Shown here in pieces: positions 17,746 to 25,382 of a DNA stretch of 64,000 bases (position 1 is its first letter; each line of letters begins with the position of its first letter). Below the pieces are notes generated by a model. The model saw only the letters and a list, made by a program, of their open reading frames with translations, had not been told where the DNA came from and did no database searches. Made by a program: the position numbers and the translations under genes. This DNA comes from DASXYG01 sp036502625 (lineage in GTDB: Bacteria > Actinomycetota > Actinomycetes > Streptosporangiales > Streptosporangiaceae): the NCBI GenBank assembly GCA_036502625.1, contig DASXYG010000061.1, positions 1 to 64,000 of the forward strand, written 5' to 3'.

Positions 17746-17950
17746 CCCGTTACGAATCGGTCACAGATCCCGGCCTGCGGCGCGCCCGGCGATCGTCGCA
17801 TCGCCCGACTGACAAGGGTGCCCGTACGCGGCAACTACTCCGCTGAGTGATCATCACACCGAACGTGATCACCCTGCGCGATCATCCCCTTGGTCGGCAT
17901 CGCCCGAATGAGTACCCTTCGGCGCAACCCTTCCCCGTATGTGAGGTCCC

Positions 17951-19696
17951 GTGGGACGTCATCAGAACGCGCCGGACGATCCGCACCGGCCACGCCGCCG
18001 CCCCACCCGCGGGCGCGGTGTCGCGGTCGTATCGCTCGCGGGCGCGCTGGTGCTCGCCGTCGTCCTCGGCGGGGGCGCGTACGTCCTGGTCAAGTCGCAC
18101 GCCGGCTGCGTGTCCACGGTGCGCCTGTCCGTGGTCGCCGCGCCGGACATCGCGCCGGCCGTACGCGACATGGCCGGCGAATTCAACGCCGCCCACCGGC
18201 AGCCCGACCAGCGGTGCGTCCAGGTCTCGGTGTCCGCGCGCGAGTCCGCCGACGTCATGAACGCGCTGTCGGACTCCGGGCCGATCGCCGGACGGATCAA
18301 GCCGGACGTCTGGATCCCCGACTCGTCCCAGTGGGTGGACCTCGTGCAGTCCTCCACCGGCGGCGCCGGCAAGACGCGGATGACCGGCACGACCATCGCG
18401 GAGACCCCGATCATCATGGCGGTGCCGCGCGACGTCGCCGACCGCACCCCCGGCCACATGCGCCAGACGCGCTGGCGCTCGCTGCTCCCCGCCGCGCGGG
18501 CCGGCGCCGGCGGGCTCGACGTCCACCTGCTCGACCCGACGCGCAACGCCAGCGGCATGGGCGCGATGGTCACCCTCCAGAACATGCTCGGCGAGGGCAA
18601 CGCCGGCCTCGCCTCGCTGACCGCGGTCGTCCGGCGGCTGCAGAGCGGCACCGCGCCGGACGACTCCGCGCTGTTCGCGTCGTTCAACCGCGCCACCGGC
18701 GGCCGCAAGCCCGTCCTGGTGACCACCGAGCAGTCGGTGTGGGCGTACAACAGCACCACGCCCGCGCGCCCGGCCACCGGCGTCTATCCCGTGGAGGGCA
18801 GCTACAACCTGGACTACCCGTACGTCCTGACCACCGGGAACGGCCCCCGCATCGCCGCCGCGCAGGCGTTCAGGTCCGCGGTGACGTCGCGGAGCGCGGC
18901 CGCCAGCGTCCACCGGCTGGGGTTCCGCACACCGGACGGCGCGGCGGGGCGGTCCATCGGCCACGACGACGGCCTCCAGGTGCGGCAGCCGAAGGCGCTG
19001 ACCTCGCCGTCGCCCGGCGCCGTCAGCGACGTCCTCCAGGCGTGGAAGCGGCTCATGCTCGGCAGCCGCATGCTCACCCTGCTCGACGTCTCGGGCTCGA
19101 TGAGCACGCGCGTGCCCGGCAGCGACCTGACCCGCATGCAGGCCATGGTCAAGGTCGCCCAGGAGGGCCTGCGGGAGTTCCCCGACAGCGACGAGATCGG
19201 CGTACGGCTGTTCTCCACGAACCTGTCCGGCGCGCAGGACTGGCGCGAGGTGGTGCCGCTCGGCCCGCTCGGCGCCAAGATCGGCGGCGAGACCCGGCGC
19301 GCGCGGATCAGCGCGCAGCTCGCCGCCGCGGCGCCGAAGCCCGACGGCGACACCGGCCTGTACGACTCGATCCTCGCCGCGTACCAGAAGATGGTCCGCG
19401 ACTACCAGCCCGACAAGATCAACTCGGTGATGGTCTTCACGGACGGCCGCGAGGACGACGCGAACGGCATCTCGCTGGACACCCTGCTGCACAAGCTGCG
19501 CGCGAAGTTCGACCCCGACCGCCCGGTGTCGGTCTTCTCGATCGGCTTCGGGCCCGACATCGACCCGTCGCCGCTGAAGAAGATCGCCGAGGCGACGAAC
19601 GGCGCGGTGTACGTCACGGAGGACCCGGCGCAGATCAGGCGGGTCTTCCTGCAGGCCGTCAGCCGCCGCATCTGCGCGCCGAACTGCCCGGACTGA
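17951..19696 (+). CDS. Substrate-binding-like plus VWA domain protein (paralogue 2)
   Basis: 581 residues, same order as its upstream paralogue: basic N-terminus, one transmembrane helix (about 22-46), extracellular substrate-binding-like domain, VWA domain. Here the MIDAS is canonical (LLDVSGSMS), with SVMVFTDGRED further on. The shared ending (EDPAQI-R-VFLQAVSRR-C-P-CPD) and shared middle motif (LYDSILAAY) show tandem duplication. GTG 17951 follows GTGAGG. Two hairpins after 19768 close the unit. The protein may bind a ligand or protein partner at the surface in a metal-dependent way; this is inference. Confidence 0.82.
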   Translation: MGRHQNAPDDPHRPRRRPTRGRGVAVVSLAGALVLAVVLGGGAYVLVKSHAGCVSTVRLSVVAAPDIAPAVRDMAGEFNAAHRQPDQRCVQVSVSARESADVMNALSDSGPIAGRIKPDVWIPDSSQWVDLVQSSTGGAGKTRMTGTTIAETPIIMAVPRDVADRTPGHMRQTRWRSLLPAARAGAGGLDVHLLDPTRNASGMGAMVTLQNMLGEGNAGLASLTAVVRRLQSGTAPDDSALFASFNRATGGRKPVLVTTEQSVWAYNSTTPARPATGVYPVEGSYNLDYPYVLTTGNGPRIAAAQAFRSAVTSRSAAASVHRLGFRTPDGAAGRSIGHDDGLQVRQPKALTSPSPGAVSDVLQAWKRLMLGSRMLTLLDVSGSMSTRVPGSDLTRMQAMVKVAQEGLREFPDSDEIGVRLFSTNLSGAQDWREVVPLGPLGAKIGGETRRARISAQLAAAAPKPDGDTGLYDSILAAYQKMVRDYQPDKINSVMVFTDGREDDANGISLDTLLHKLRAKFDPDRPVSVFSIGFGPDIDPSPLKKIAEATNGAVYVTEDPAQIRRVFLQAVSRRICAPNCPD

Positions 19697-19767
19697 CCCC
19701 GGCCGAAGATCTTCAAAAAAATCCGCAGAGCGTGTGAACCCCCTTGGACACCCGGTCGTCTTATTTT

Positions 19768-19800
19768 CGAGGCCCGGCGGGAGCGGGGCGCCGGGCCTCG
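19768..19800 (+). terminator. 12-bp GC-rich hairpin
   Basis: CGAGGCCCGGCG (19768-19779) and CGCCGGGCCTCG (19789-19800) are perfectly complementary around a 9-nt loop. It lies 72 bp after the second VWA gene. No U tract follows, which is usual in high-GC actinomycetes. Confidence 0.75.
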
Positions 19801-19817
19801 CTTACTCGTAGGCGATC

Positions 19818-19853
19818 GATGTGGGGCCCAGGCCGGCGGCCGGGCCCCACATC
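19818..19853. terminator. Second 12-bp GC-rich hairpin
   Basis: GATGTGGGGCCC (19818-19829) pairs perfectly with GGGCCCCACATC (19842-19853), loop 12 nt. It lies 17 bp after the previous hairpin, giving a tandem pair. The rest of 19854-20049 holds no gene that I can see. Confidence 0.6.
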
Positions 19854-20049
19854 TCGTCCGGGAATGTACGACATACCTGATCACGCAGGGTCAGCTCCCC
19901 CGGGCGGGGGTTGTGCGACCGGCGTCTTTCCGTACGATCCACCGTAAGCACCCGGCTATGCCACACTGTTGCGGCAATCGGCTGATGTGGCATTCAGGGG
20001 CTGGGGGCGGACGTGTTGGGGCGCCAGCGGAACGGGCACGGTGAGGCTT

Positions 20050-20454
20050 ATGCGCGGCTTGTCGCATCCGGCGTGGGAGAAGATTGAGCTCGCGGCCGTC
20101 ATGCACGCACTCGCCGATCCCGCCCGGCTGCAGATCGTCGGCCGGCTCGCGACCGCGGGCGAGCTTGGCTGCTCGCCCGAGGCATGCGGCGTGGCGCTGC
20201 ACAAGTCGACTCTGTCGCACCACTTCCGTGTGCTGCGCGAGGCGGGCCTGATCCACGTACGGCAGTCCGGCCGCACCCGCCTGACCAAGCTCCGCCAGGA
20301 GGACCTCGACCGCCGGTTCCCCGGCCTGCTCGACTCCGTGCTCCAGGCGATCAGCGTGTCGTTCGGGCCGAGCCCGCTCGACGCCGCGACCGGCCTCTCC
20401 GTACGACGGAACGGCGCGGCCCCGAAGATCAAGCCGCGGCTCGCGTCGTCCTGA
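20050..20454 (+). CDS. ArsR-type winged-helix regulator
   Basis: 134 residues from ATG 20050. An in-frame GTG at 20041 is possible because the ATG has only a poorly spaced GAGG. The fold is ArsR-type: MHALADPARLQIVGRL, then the recognition region LHKSTLSHHFRVLREAGLIH and the wing VRQSGRTRLTKLR. The ArsR metal motif ELCVCDL is not present, so it is probably not a classical metal sensor. It ends 6 bp before the stop of the convergent phosphotransferase gene. Confidence 0.85.
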   Translation: MRGLSHPAWEKIELAAVMHALADPARLQIVGRLATAGELGCSPEACGVALHKSTLSHHFRVLREAGLIHVRQSGRTRLTKLRQEDLDRRFPGLLDSVLQAISVSFGPSPLDAATGLSVRRNGAAPKIKPRLASS

Positions 20455-20460
20455 CGGGTC

Positions 20461-21513
20461 TCAGCCCAGGCCGGCGTCGTCGAGCACGCGGTTGGCGCGG
20501 TCCACCAGCAGCGGCACCGACGCCCCGATCGTCGCGAACCCCTCGCCCACCGTGGCGTTCTGCAGGTACCGCGCGTGGATGCCCTCCAGGATGACCGCGA
20601 GCTTGAAGTGGCCGAACGCCACGTAGTAGGCGATGTCGCCGGTGTCGCGGCCGGTCAGCTCGGCGTAGCGCGCGGCGAACCGGGCGCCCGGCCAGAACCC
20701 GGGCGCCGCCGTGACCGTCGCGCCCACCGGGATCCTGCCTCGCTCCTCGTCGCCGGAGTCGGCCCAGTAGGTCAGCGTCAGGCCGAGGTCGGCGAGGGGG
20801 TCGCCGAGCGTCGACATCTCCCAGTCGACGACCGCGGCCACCTCGGGTTCGGGGTCGAGCCGTACGAGCGCGTTGTCGAGCCGGTAGTCGCCGTGCACCA
20901 GCGCGCCCGGTGCGCTCGGCGGGAGGTGCCGGGTCAGCCGGCGCACGAGCGCGTCGTACGCGGGCAGATCGCGCGTTTTGGACCGGTCCCACTGCTGCTG
21001 CCAGCGGCGCACCTGCCGCTCTAGATAGCCGTCCGGGCGGCCGAATCCGGCCAGCCCGGCCGCCTCGACGTCCACCGAATGGATGGCCACAAGGGTGCGC
21101 ACGAGCCGCTCGCACAGCAGGTCGGCGGCGCTTTCCCCGATGTCGGCCGCGTCGTCGGCGGTGCGCAGAACCCGGCCGTCGACGTGCTCCATGACGTAGA
21201 AGGGCGCGCCGAGTACCGAATCGTCCGTGCAGAGGCCGATCGGACACGGAACCGGAACGTCCGAATCGCGCAGCGCCGACAGCACGCGGTACTCCCGGCC
21301 CATGTCGTGCGCGGTCGGCAGGACGTGGCCGAGCGGCGGCCGGCGCAGCACCACGTCGGTGTCGCCGTAGGTCAGCCGGTACGTCAGGTTGGACCGGCCG
21401 CCGGCGATCAGCTCGGCGCCGAGCTCCGCGGCCGGATCGACCCGGCCGGACAGGCGTTCGGCGAGCCACGGCCGCAACGCGGCGACGTCCATGCCCGGAA
21501 TCTCCTCGGCCAC
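20461..21513 (-). CDS. Aminoglycoside phosphotransferase-like (ACAD10-type) protein
   Basis: About 350 residues of the APH/choline-kinase-like fold: LIAGGRSNLTYRL (nucleotide loop), VVLRRPP, catalytic ALVHGDYRLDNALV (HGD-x4-N) and VVDWEMSTLGDPLADLG (metal-binding Asp). The DWEMSTLGDPL form marks the group near acyl-CoA dehydrogenases rather than drug-resistance enzymes. Start chosen at GTG 21513, eight nt after AGAGG; GTG 21537 and ATG 21492 are alternatives. Substrate unknown. Confidence 0.86.
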   Translation of the reverse strand: MAEEIPGMDVAALRPWLAERLSGRVDPAAELGAELIAGGRSNLTYRLTYGDTDVVLRRPPLGHVLPTAHDMGREYRVLSALRDSDVPVPCPIGLCTDDSVLGAPFYVMEHVDGRVLRTADDAADIGESAADLLCERLVRTLVAIHSVDVEAAGLAGFGRPDGYLERQVRRWQQQWDRSKTRDLPAYDALVRRLTRHLPPSAPGALVHGDYRLDNALVRLDPEPEVAAVVDWEMSTLGDPLADLGLTLTYWADSGDEERGRIPVGATVTAAPGFWPGARFAARYAELTGRDTGDIAYYVAFGHFKLAVILEGIHARYLQNATVGEGFATIGASVPLLVDRANRVLDDAGLG

Positions 21514-21738
21514 CACAACCACCTCTGACCCGCTCACATGCCGACGATTTCCGCATGATCGCACAGGGTTGCGGCTCCTCCGCCCGGGGCATAGGGCAAA
21601 ACGTGCGCTCTTCGCAGGTGGGGACTATTCCGTCATCGACGGGCCCCGGCGTGAGGGGCGTTCTTCCCTGGTTGCCGTTATCGCGGCGTCCCCCCACCGG
21701 GCGCCGGGCGCTGCTCGCCGGCGGATGGAGATAACACA

Positions 21739-22386
21739 GTGGCCGATGCCTGGATGCCCGGCGCGGCGCGTCTACGCGCGACCGACGGCGGCAGGATGAA
21801 CGGCGGAGCCCCCCGGGTGGTCTGGCTGACGACACAGACGGACCCCCGCAACGTCTCGGCGAGGTCGGCCGCGGCCGTGCTCGACCAGCTCGGCCGCCCC
21901 GCCCACCTGGTCTGGAACCCGATCAGCGGTGATGTCGTCCAAATGGTGCCGATCACCCGGGCCGCACGCGGCCTGGCGTCCGGGCGCGACGGCCGCCTCT
22001 GCGTCGAGATCCGCGTCATCGGCCTGGCCGCCGCGCCGTTCACCTCCGGGCCGGCCCGCGGCCTCGACGCCATCCTGGCCTGGCTCGACACCTGGTCGAT
22101 CCCGCGCATCTGGCCGTGCGGCCTCCCGAACTCCGACCTGACGCCCACCGACCGGCGCACCTGGTCGCGCGGCGGCCACTTCGGCGGTTCGCAGGTGCCG
22201 CGCAGCCCCGAGCCGGGGCCCGGGCCGATCAACGGCGCCGCCCTGACCGACATGCCGCCGCTGCTCCCGCAGCCGCGCGAGTGGACCACCGCGCCGCCGG
22301 CCACCGCGCCGGAGCACAACGGCGACAAACCGGTCGCGCGCGACCGCTCCCCCGTCACGGTCGGCACCGCCGCCGAATCGGGCTGA
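21739..22386 (+). CDS. Peptidoglycan-recognition/amidase-like protein, probably degenerate
   Basis: 215 residues, GTG start with GGAG 8 nt upstream. The core resembles actinobacterial PGRP/N-acetylmuramoyl-L-alanine amidase-2 domains: NPISGDVVQMVPITRAARGL, CVEIRVIGLA, and GGHFGGSQVP where amidases have a G-H-x-x-V-P motif. Zn ligands are not clearly all present, and the last 60 residues are Pro-rich and disordered. No signal peptide is seen, so it is cytoplasmic or exported by another route. The family match is from pattern memory. Confidence 0.6.
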   Translation: MADAWMPGAARLRATDGGRMNGGAPRVVWLTTQTDPRNVSARSAAAVLDQLGRPAHLVWNPISGDVVQMVPITRAARGLASGRDGRLCVEIRVIGLAAAPFTSGPARGLDAILAWLDTWSIPRIWPCGLPNSDLTPTDRRTWSRGGHFGGSQVPRSPEPGPGPINGAALTDMPPLLPQPREWTTAPPATAPEHNGDKPVARDRSPVTVGTAAESG

Positions 22387-22451
22387 CCGCCGCGCCGGTG
22401 GTCCTCTCCGCGAGCTGGAAAGTGGTCGAACCCGCAGGCCGGGGCGGTACG

Positions 22452-22457
22452 TAAGGT
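22452..22457 (+). promoter_or_regulatory. Leaderless -10 box
   Basis: TAAGGT ends 6 nt before ATG 22464. Transcription would begin at or beside the A of the start codon. Confidence 0.55.
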
Positions 22458-22463
22458 CGAGGC

Positions 22464-23162
22464 ATGAGCACGCCTGGAACCCCCACCGAGCGAACCCGCC
22501 TGCGCCGCCACCGCGAACGCGGCACGCACGACCGCGCCGACCTCAACGAGGTCCTCGACGCCGGGCTGATCTGCCACCTCGGCGCCGTGGTCGACGGCAC
22601 ACCGCTCGTCCTGCCCACCGCGTACGGCCGCATCGGCGACACCCTCTACCTGCACGGCTCCGTGGCCGGCCGCACACTCGCCGCCGCCGCCGACGACACC
22701 CAGGTCTGCGTCACCGTCACCCACCTCGACGGCGTCGTCCTGGCCCGCTCCGTCTTCGACCACTCGATGAACTACCGCAGCGCGATGATCTTCGGCCGGC
22801 CCCGCACCGTCACCGACGCCGACGAGGTCAAGGCCGGGCTGCGCGCGATCGTCGAGCACTCCGCGCCCGGCCAGTGGGACACCGCGCGGCAGCCGTCCCG
22901 CAAGGACCTCGCGGCCACGACCGTCATCGCGCTCGCGCTCGACGAGGCGTCGGTCAAGATCCGCGCCGGCGGGCCCGCCGAACCGGAGGAGCAGGACGCC
23001 GACCGGCTCGTATGGACCGGCGTGCTGCCGATCCGCCAGGTGTGGGGCGCGCCGGAGCCGGATCCCGCGATGCCGCGGGGGATCGCCGTACCCGGTCACT
23101 TCGCGGACATTTCCGGGCGACGAGTGGACGACAATACGGACACAGCGCCCGCGTCCGCGTGA
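22464..23162 (+). CDS. Pyridoxamine 5'-phosphate oxidase family FMN-binding protein
   Basis: 232 residues with a split-barrel flavin-binding fold: LICHLGAVVDGTPLVLPTAYGRIGDTLYLHGS near the N-terminus, then VLARSVFDHSMNYRSAMIFG and a QWDTARQPSRKD region typical of the Pyridox_ox_2 group. It is not PdxH; members bind FMN or F420 and reduce or sense small molecules. Substrate unknown. Start set by the leaderless -10 box. Confidence 0.85.
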   Translation: MSTPGTPTERTRLRRHRERGTHDRADLNEVLDAGLICHLGAVVDGTPLVLPTAYGRIGDTLYLHGSVAGRTLAAAADDTQVCVTVTHLDGVVLARSVFDHSMNYRSAMIFGRPRTVTDADEVKAGLRAIVEHSAPGQWDTARQPSRKDLAATTVIALALDEASVKIRAGGPAEPEEQDADRLVWTGVLPIRQVWGAPEPDPAMPRGIAVPGHFADISGRRVDDNTDTAPASA

Positions 23163-23171
23163 TCCGGGCCG

Positions 23172-23177
23172 TACGCT
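23172..23177 (+). promoter_or_regulatory. Leaderless -10 box
   Basis: TACGCT ends 6 nt before ATG 23184, the same geometry as the gene upstream. Confidence 0.5.
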
Positions 23178-23183
23178 GACCGC

Positions 23184-24191
23184 ATGACCTCGCCGACCCC
23201 TCCGGGCTGGTATCCCGATCCGTACGGCGCTTCCGGCCTGCTCCGCTGGTGGGACGGCGCGCAGTGGACCGACCAGACCCATCCCGCGCCCGGCGGCGCC
23301 CCCGGCCCGGCCAGCGGCCCGCAGTACCCCGGCACCGGGCCGTACCCCGGCCAGGGCGACCCCACGGGCGCCGGCACCGGCCCCTCCTGGGGCGGCACCG
23401 GCCAGCCCTGGGGCGCCGACCCGGGCACCCCGCCCGGCGGCACCACCGGCGGGCCGGCGTACGGCGGCCAGGCCGGGCAGCCGCGCCGCGGCAACGCCAT
23501 GCCCTGGCTCTTCGGCGGCATCGGCGCGCTCGTCGTGATCGTCGTCGCGGTCTCGGTCCTCGCCGTCACCGGCGTCATCGGCGGTGGCGGCGGCAGCCCC
23601 ACGCCCATGCCGGCCGACACATCGCCATCGCCGCTCACCACCCCGTCGGCGACCGGCACCGGCGACCGCGTATCCGACACCACGGCCGGCATCTCCTACG
23701 ACCGGCCCATGACGAGCTGGACGTCCCTGAGCAGCCAGTCGCCGATCCCGAACCTGGTGACGTGGACCAACGCCATCGGCGCGACCGCCCAGAGCAACTA
23801 CACCGCCGGCCACAACTGGATCGCCAACGTCTTCACCGGCGAGGTCGCCGACAACGCGGCGTACTCCGGGAAGTCCCAGCTCCCGGCGGTCACGAAGAAC
23901 ATCACGCGCTACATCGAGGCGAACAACTACAACAACGTCGGCAAGAAGACGCTCCAGGTGCTCGACTCGAAGTCCGTCGAGGTCGACGGCCACTCGGCGT
24001 GGCTGGAGAAGTTCAAGTACACCTACGACGAGGCCGACCAACGCAAGCTCAGCTTCAAGAGCGAGACCGCCGCCGTGATCTGCGTCGACCGCTCGGGCAA
24101 GAAGCCCGCCGTCATGTACATCTCGGTGCCGGACAACTTCGACACGGGCATCGTCGACCGTACGCTGCGCTCGATCAAGATGGACGCGTGA
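23184..24191 (+). CDS. DUF2510 membrane protein with extracellular domain
   Basis: 335 residues. DUF2510 at the N-terminus (PPGWYPDP...LRWWDGAQWT), a Gly/Pro-rich cytoplasmic linker (about 35-105), one transmembrane helix (about 108-132) and an extracellular domain of about 195 residues with no recognised family. The last part (SWLEKFKYTYDEAD, KKPAVMYISVPDNFDTG) resembles PsbP/lipoprotein-like folds of many actinobacterial surface proteins. Function unknown. Confidence 0.8.
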   Translation: MTSPTPPGWYPDPYGASGLLRWWDGAQWTDQTHPAPGGAPGPASGPQYPGTGPYPGQGDPTGAGTGPSWGGTGQPWGADPGTPPGGTTGGPAYGGQAGQPRRGNAMPWLFGGIGALVVIVVAVSVLAVTGVIGGGGGSPTPMPADTSPSPLTTPSATGTGDRVSDTTAGISYDRPMTSWTSLSSQSPIPNLVTWTNAIGATAQSNYTAGHNWIANVFTGEVADNAAYSGKSQLPAVTKNITRYIEANNYNNVGKKTLQVLDSKSVEVDGHSAWLEKFKYTYDEADQRKLSFKSETAAVICVDRSGKKPAVMYISVPDNFDTGIVDRTLRSIKMDA

Positions 24192-24236
24192 GCGCCGGTC
24201 ACGGGACGTCGCGGGCGCGCGCGGCGCCGGGAGCTC

Positions 24237-24242
24237 TAGAGT
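24237..24242 (+). promoter_or_regulatory. Leaderless -10 box of orn
   Basis: TAGAGT ends 7 nt before ATG 24250, supporting that ATG over the in-frame GTG at 24241. Confidence 0.5.
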
Positions 24243-24249
24243 GACGGGT

Positions 24250-24849
24250 ATGAACGACCGTCTCGTGTGGATCGACTGTGAGATGACCGGGCTCGACCTC
24301 GTCAACGACGCGCTGATCGAGATCTCCTGCCTGGTGACCGACAGCGAGCTGAACCTGCTCGACCCCGGCATCGACGTCGTGATCAAACCCCCGGCCGAGG
24401 CGCTCGACCAGATGAAGCAGGTCGTCCGCGACATGCACACGAAGTCGGGCCTGCTCGAGGCGCTGCCCGCGGGCACCACCGTCGCGGAGGCCGAGGAGAT
24501 GGTCCTCGCCTACGTCAAGCAGCACGTCGCCGAGGCCAACAAGGCGCCCCTGTGCGGCAACTCGATCGCCACCGACCGGTCGTTCATCGCCCGCGACATG
24601 CCCGCGCTCGACGCCCACCTCCACTACCGCATGGTCGACGTCTCCAGCATCAAGGAGCTGTCCCGCCGGTGGTACCCCCGCGTCTACTTCGCCAGCCCGG
24701 AGAAGAAGGGCGGCCACCGCGCGCTCGCCGACATCCACGAGAGCATCATGGAGCTGCGCTACTACCGGGCCGCCGTATTCGTCGGCCAGCCGGGTCCGGA
24801 TTCGGCCACCGCGCGGTCACTCGCCGCACGCATCGTCGAGGAGGCCTGA
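24250..24849 (+). CDS. orn: Oligoribonuclease
   Basis: 199 residues, a DEDDh 3'-5' exonuclease degrading 2-5-nt RNA and linear dinucleotides such as pGpG. Exo I is WIDCEMTGLD, Exo II CGNSIATDRSFIARDMP, Exo III GHRALADIHESIMELRYYR, with all acidic ligands present. Length and motifs are textbook. Followed by tRNA-His, a common actinobacterial neighbourhood. Confidence 0.97.
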   Translation: MNDRLVWIDCEMTGLDLVNDALIEISCLVTDSELNLLDPGIDVVIKPPAEALDQMKQVVRDMHTKSGLLEALPAGTTVAEAEEMVLAYVKQHVAEANKAPLCGNSIATDRSFIARDMPALDAHLHYRMVDVSSIKELSRRWYPRVYFASPEKKGGHRALADIHESIMELRYYRAAVFVGQPGPDSATARSLAARIVEEA

Positions 24850-24921
24850 CGCCGTACGGCGCAGGCAGGCTTGCGGTACCGCTACACTCTTATCTGCGCG
24901 GTAAGCCGTCGCTGTTGTCTT

Positions 24922-24998
24922 GGTGGGCGTAGCTCAGTTGGTAGAGCACCAGGTTGTGGTCCTGGGGGTCGCGGGTTCAAACCCCGTCGCTCACCCCA
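24922..24998 (+). tRNA. tRNA-His (anticodon GTG)
   Basis: Acceptor GTGGGCG (24923-24929) pairs with CGCTCAC (24988-24994). An extra G at 24922 opposite discriminator C24995 gives the G-1:C73 identity pair of tRNA-His. The anticodon loop is TTGTGGT. The T loop is TTCAAAC and CCA (24996-24998) is encoded. Confidence 0.98.
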
Positions 24999-25001
24999 TC
25001 G

Positions 25002-25030
25002 AACGGGTCCGGTCATCGACCGGGCCCGTT
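25002..25030 (+). terminator. Rho-independent-like terminator after tRNA-His
   Basis: AACGGGTCCGGTC and GACCGGGCCCGTT form a 13-bp stem with one T:G pair and a 3-nt loop, 3 nt after the tRNA. It is followed by only a TC-rich start (TTTCG). Confidence 0.8.
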
Positions 25031-25382
25031 TCGTCATGGCGTTGTGTGGCCAAATTGTGACCGTACGCCAAATTCGATCTTGACAGGGCCTCCACAACTG
25101 GTTGACCTGCCTTTTCCGGGCGATTCATGGCCATTGTTCATCGACAGTTCAGATGTGATCATCCACACTGGTCGTGACGACCTTCGTAGGGCCCTGCCTG
25201 TGGATAATCGGTGGACGCTCTCCAACGAAGGCCCAGGTTCGTTACCATATCGGCGCGACGGTCCTTTCCCTCAACACCTCTCATTACCTCCACGGAACGC
25301 CCCGGACCGCTCGCACGTCCGATTCACACGCCCAAGTGCCCAGACCGCTGAACAGACAATCGGGAGCGATGGTGGTCAGCCC
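25031..25382 (+). other. 352-bp intergenic region before the Tad locus
   Basis: No gene is supported. It is lower in GC than the flanks. The inverted repeat AACGAA (25224-25229) / TTCGTT (25238-25243) abuts TACCAT (25243-25248), a possible -10 box, which would make the repeat a promoter-overlapping operator and leave a leader of about 130 nt before the first Tad gene. No good -35 is visible, so the promoter is tentative. Confidence 0.35.

Noticed and set aside
17847..17885. Repeated TGATCA-like words (three copies) before the second VWA gene
   Set aside because: Spacing is irregular and no dyad fits a known regulator; they may be chance in an AT-richer spacer.
24871..25083. 70-codon open frame over tRNA-His
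   Set aside because: It covers the tRNA and its terminator.
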